DNA from: Pseudomonadota bacterium
GTDB lineage: Bacteria; Pseudomonadota; Alphaproteobacteria; UBA1280; RI-95
NCBI GenBank assembly: GCA_016125375.1
Contig: WGLU01000001.1
Location: 434,001 to 498,000 of the forward strand
Length of the DNA stretch: 64,000 nucleotides
Direction: 5' to 3'
The notes beneath the pieces are model-generated. The model had not been told where the DNA came from, did not search any database, and was given only the letters and a program-made list of their open reading frames with translations. The position numbers and the translations under genes are program-made. Shown here one piece after another: positions 62,328-64,000 of this stretch; the stretch's first letter is position 1, and every line of letters begins with the position of its first letter.

Positions 62328-63344
62328 TTATTCGGGCATAATATCGGTGTAGAGTTCAGCATCGCCGGGCTGGGGTGAGGCCTCGGCAAACGACGCAGCG
62401 TCGCCGACGACTTTTTTCACCTTACGGTCAATTTCTTTAAAAGCATCCTCGCCCACGCCGTACATGCTGTCCAGGTACGAGGCCATGCGGGTAATGGGAT
62501 CGCGAGTTTCACGCATATTCTCCACCTCTTCCTTGCTGCGGTATTTTGCAGGGTCGGACATGGAGTGGCCACGGTAGCGGTAGGTTTCCATTTCCAGCAG
62601 CATGGGGCCTTTACCCATGCGGGCATAATCTGCAGCATCGGCAATAGCGTCACGCACGGCCATGTAGTCCATCCCGTCGATCAGCTTGCCCGGGATGCCA
62701 AAGCTCTCGCCACGTTTCCACAGCTCGGCGTTACCCGATGCACGCTGCACCGATGTACCCATGCCGTACTTGTTATTTTCTACGATGTAGATAATCGGCA
62801 AGTTCCAGAGTCGGGCCATGTTAAACGACTCGTACACCTGCCCCTGGTTCATGGCACCGTCGCCGATATAGGTCATACAAACCTTGCCGTCGCCGCGGTA
62901 TTTACTGGCAAAGGCCAAGCCCGTACCCAGCGATACCTGCGCGCCCACAATCCCGTGGCCGCCAAAGAACGCGGCTTCGGGGTCGAACATGTGCATGGAG
63001 CCGCCTTTGCCCTTGGAGATACCACCTTCACGGCCGGTCAGCTCGGCCATGACGGCCTTGGGTTCGATGCCGCAGGCAATCGCGTGGGCGTGGCAGCGGT
63101 AGCTGGTGATGGTGTAGTCGTCAGGATTGGTGGCAGCGCGCGCACCCGTGACCACAGCCTCCTGCCCGATGTACAGGTGGCAGAAGCCGCCGATAAGGCC
63201 CAGACCATACATTTGCGCGGCTTTTTCTTCAAAGCGGCGCAGCAGGAGCATCTGCTCGTAATCCTTCAGGAGCTGCTCTTTTTCGGACGGGTCGTTGGTT
63301 TTAACGACGTTGAGCTTGGTTTTTGAGGTGGATTTGGCGGCCAC
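62328..63344 (-). CDS. pdhA: Pyruvate dehydrogenase E1 component, alpha subunit
   Basis: 338 residues. The thiamine diphosphate motif is GDGAMNQGQVYESFNMARLWNLPIIYIVENN (GDG to NN). Other blocks are RRFEEKAAQMYGLGLIGGFCHLYIGQEA and the phospho-loop-like YRYRGHSMSDPAKYRSKEE. First gene of the pdhA-pdhB-orf-pdhC-orf operon. Upstream lies about 190 bases with no gene, where the promoter must be, and then the divergent upp. Confidence 0.98.
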   Translation of the reverse strand: MAAKSTSKTKLNVVKTNDPSEKEQLLKDYEQMLLLRRFEEKAAQMYGLGLIGGFCHLYIGQEAVVTGARAATNPDDYTITSYRCHAHAIACGIEPKAVMAELTGREGGISKGKGGSMHMFDPEAAFFGGHGIVGAQVSLGTGLAFASKYRGDGKVCMTYIGDGAMNQGQVYESFNMARLWNLPIIYIVENNKYGMGTSVQRASGNAELWKRGESFGIPGKLIDGMDYMAVRDAIADAADYARMGKGPMLLEMETYRYRGHSMSDPAKYRSKEEVENMRETRDPITRMASYLDSMYGVGEDAFKEIDRKVKKVVGDAASFAEASPQPGDAELYTDIMPE

Positions 63345-63537
63345 GGCTGCATCCCTTACGTTGAAAGTCTGCGTTGTCTAAAAAGCGCCTTTATTAACCG
63401 CAAAACCCCAGAGAAAAGCAAGAAAATATGTTTTCGCAACGCAACAAAAAGAGGCGCCGAACAACCGCACTTGCACCGCGGATGCGAACACCGTATCCTT
63501 TCGGGGCGACTGCTAATATGTAAAAGAAAGATACTTA

Positions 63538-64000
63538 ATGACATCCGCTGCCGCACAAAACCTGCAAAAACAGTTCAAAAACCTGCATGTGCTGGACCAT
63601 CCGCTCATCACGCACAAACTGTCGCTGATGCGGATGACGGAGACGTCGTCCCTCTCCTTCCGCGGCCTGCTGAAAGAAATCGCCCTATTGATGGGCTACG
63701 AAATTACCCGCGACCTGCCGCTGGCCCACAAACGCATCACCACCCCTGTTACCGCCACCGACGCCCTGTTCCTTAAGGGTGACTCCCCGGTTATTGTGCC
63801 GATTCTGCGTGCTGGCTTGGGTATGTCCGAAGGATTGGCCGAGCTGCTGCCGGACGCAGGCATGGGGCACATTGGCGTTTACCGCGACCACGAAACCCAC
63901 ATGCCGGTGGAATATCTGGTCAAACTGCCGGAAACATCGGGCAATCGCCGCTTTATTGTGGTGGACCCAATGCTGGCGACAGGCCACTCCGCCGTGCACG
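63538..64000 (+). CDS. upp: Uracil phosphoribosyltransferase (5' part)
   Basis: The first 154 codons; the gene runs past the end of the window. It begins [28 protein letters not shown]. Upp makes UMP from uracil and PRPP. Visible are the early [20 protein letters not shown], the block [15 protein letters not shown] and the PRPP loop [15 protein letters not shown], where the usual second Gly is His. Divergent from pdhA. Confidence 0.93.
   Translation, partial: MTSAAAQNLQKQFKNLHVLDHPLITHKLSLMRMTETSSLSFRGLLKEIALLMGYEITRDLPLAHKRITTPVTATDALFLKGDSPVIVPILRAGLGMSEGLAELLPDAGMGHIGVYRDHETHMPVEYLVKLPETSGNRRFIVVDPMLATGHSAVH

Noticed and set aside
63345-63537. Possible gene in the pdhA-upp gap
   Set aside because: Only short frames without start signals; I see nothing beyond an expected divergent promoter region.

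Overview
This window is a gene-dense bacterial chromosome segment, almost certainly from an alphaproteobacterium. The evidence is gene order. On the minus strand, reading downward from 63.3 kb, it carries pdhA-pdhB-pdhC, lpdA, lipA, dusB, an ntrC-like gene, ntrY, ntrX, trkA, trkH, hfq and hflX. This is the conserved alphaproteobacterial pdh/lip/nifR3/ntr/trk/hfq block, stretched by inserted genes. Two other typical blocks are yceD-rpmF-fabH-ihfA-merR and rpiB-glyA-nrdR-nusB. A ubiquinol-cytochrome c chaperone and a CIRCE-controlled groESL fit the same group. A deep or unusual lineage (for example Micavibrio-like) is possible but is only a guess. I see no mobile elements, phage, CRISPR, rRNA or tRNA, and no gene-free stretch longer than about 300 bases.

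Layout. 0-5 kb: end of accC, hpt, then the ihfA/fabH/rpmF block on the minus strand. 5-6.7 kb: bamE and two pseudopilin-like paralogues. 6.7-9.5 kb: rpiB-glyA-nrdR-nusB. 9.5-15.5 kb: unknown proteins, glnA, a NADAR-domain protein, two tiny CxxCxGxG proteins, pgsA and a thioesterase. 15.5-20 kb: parE, a diheme protein and a MipA/OmpV porin-like protein. 19.7-26 kb: an operon of an OmpA-like protein, a ferredoxin and a degenerate GH3 protein, then a PAS/GGDEF/EAL protein. 26-30 kb: HAD phosphatase, SrkA-like kinase and hmgA. 30.4-32.5 kb: groESL. 33-47 kb: hflX, hfq, trkHA, ntrXY, resB, ntrC-like, dusB and ccsA. 47-52.6 kb: pgpA, pncC, a Sel1-repeat protein and lipA. 52.6-56 kb: two LysE exporters enclosing two related envelope proteins, then an EamA protein. 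56-63.4 kb: lpdA, LOG and the pdh operon. 63.5 kb: start of upp.

Two themes stand out. First, several conserved clusters are present but lack expected members: plsX between rpmF and fabH, rib genes between nrdR and nusB, ispDF near dusB, ntrB beside ntrC, and glnB beside glnA. Second, closely spaced paralogous pairs recur: pseudopilins, mini zinc-ribbon proteins, LysE exporters, and proteins with an RERWW domain.

The strongest candidates for new biology are an NtrC-like protein and the envelope and zinc-ribbon pairs. The NtrC-like protein keeps Walker A and its Fis-type helix-turn-helix. It has lost the receiver, GAFTGA loop, Walker B acidic pair and both arginine fingers, and it is translationally coupled to a System II (ResB) cytochrome c assembly gene. 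All database comparisons implied here are from memory and by eye.
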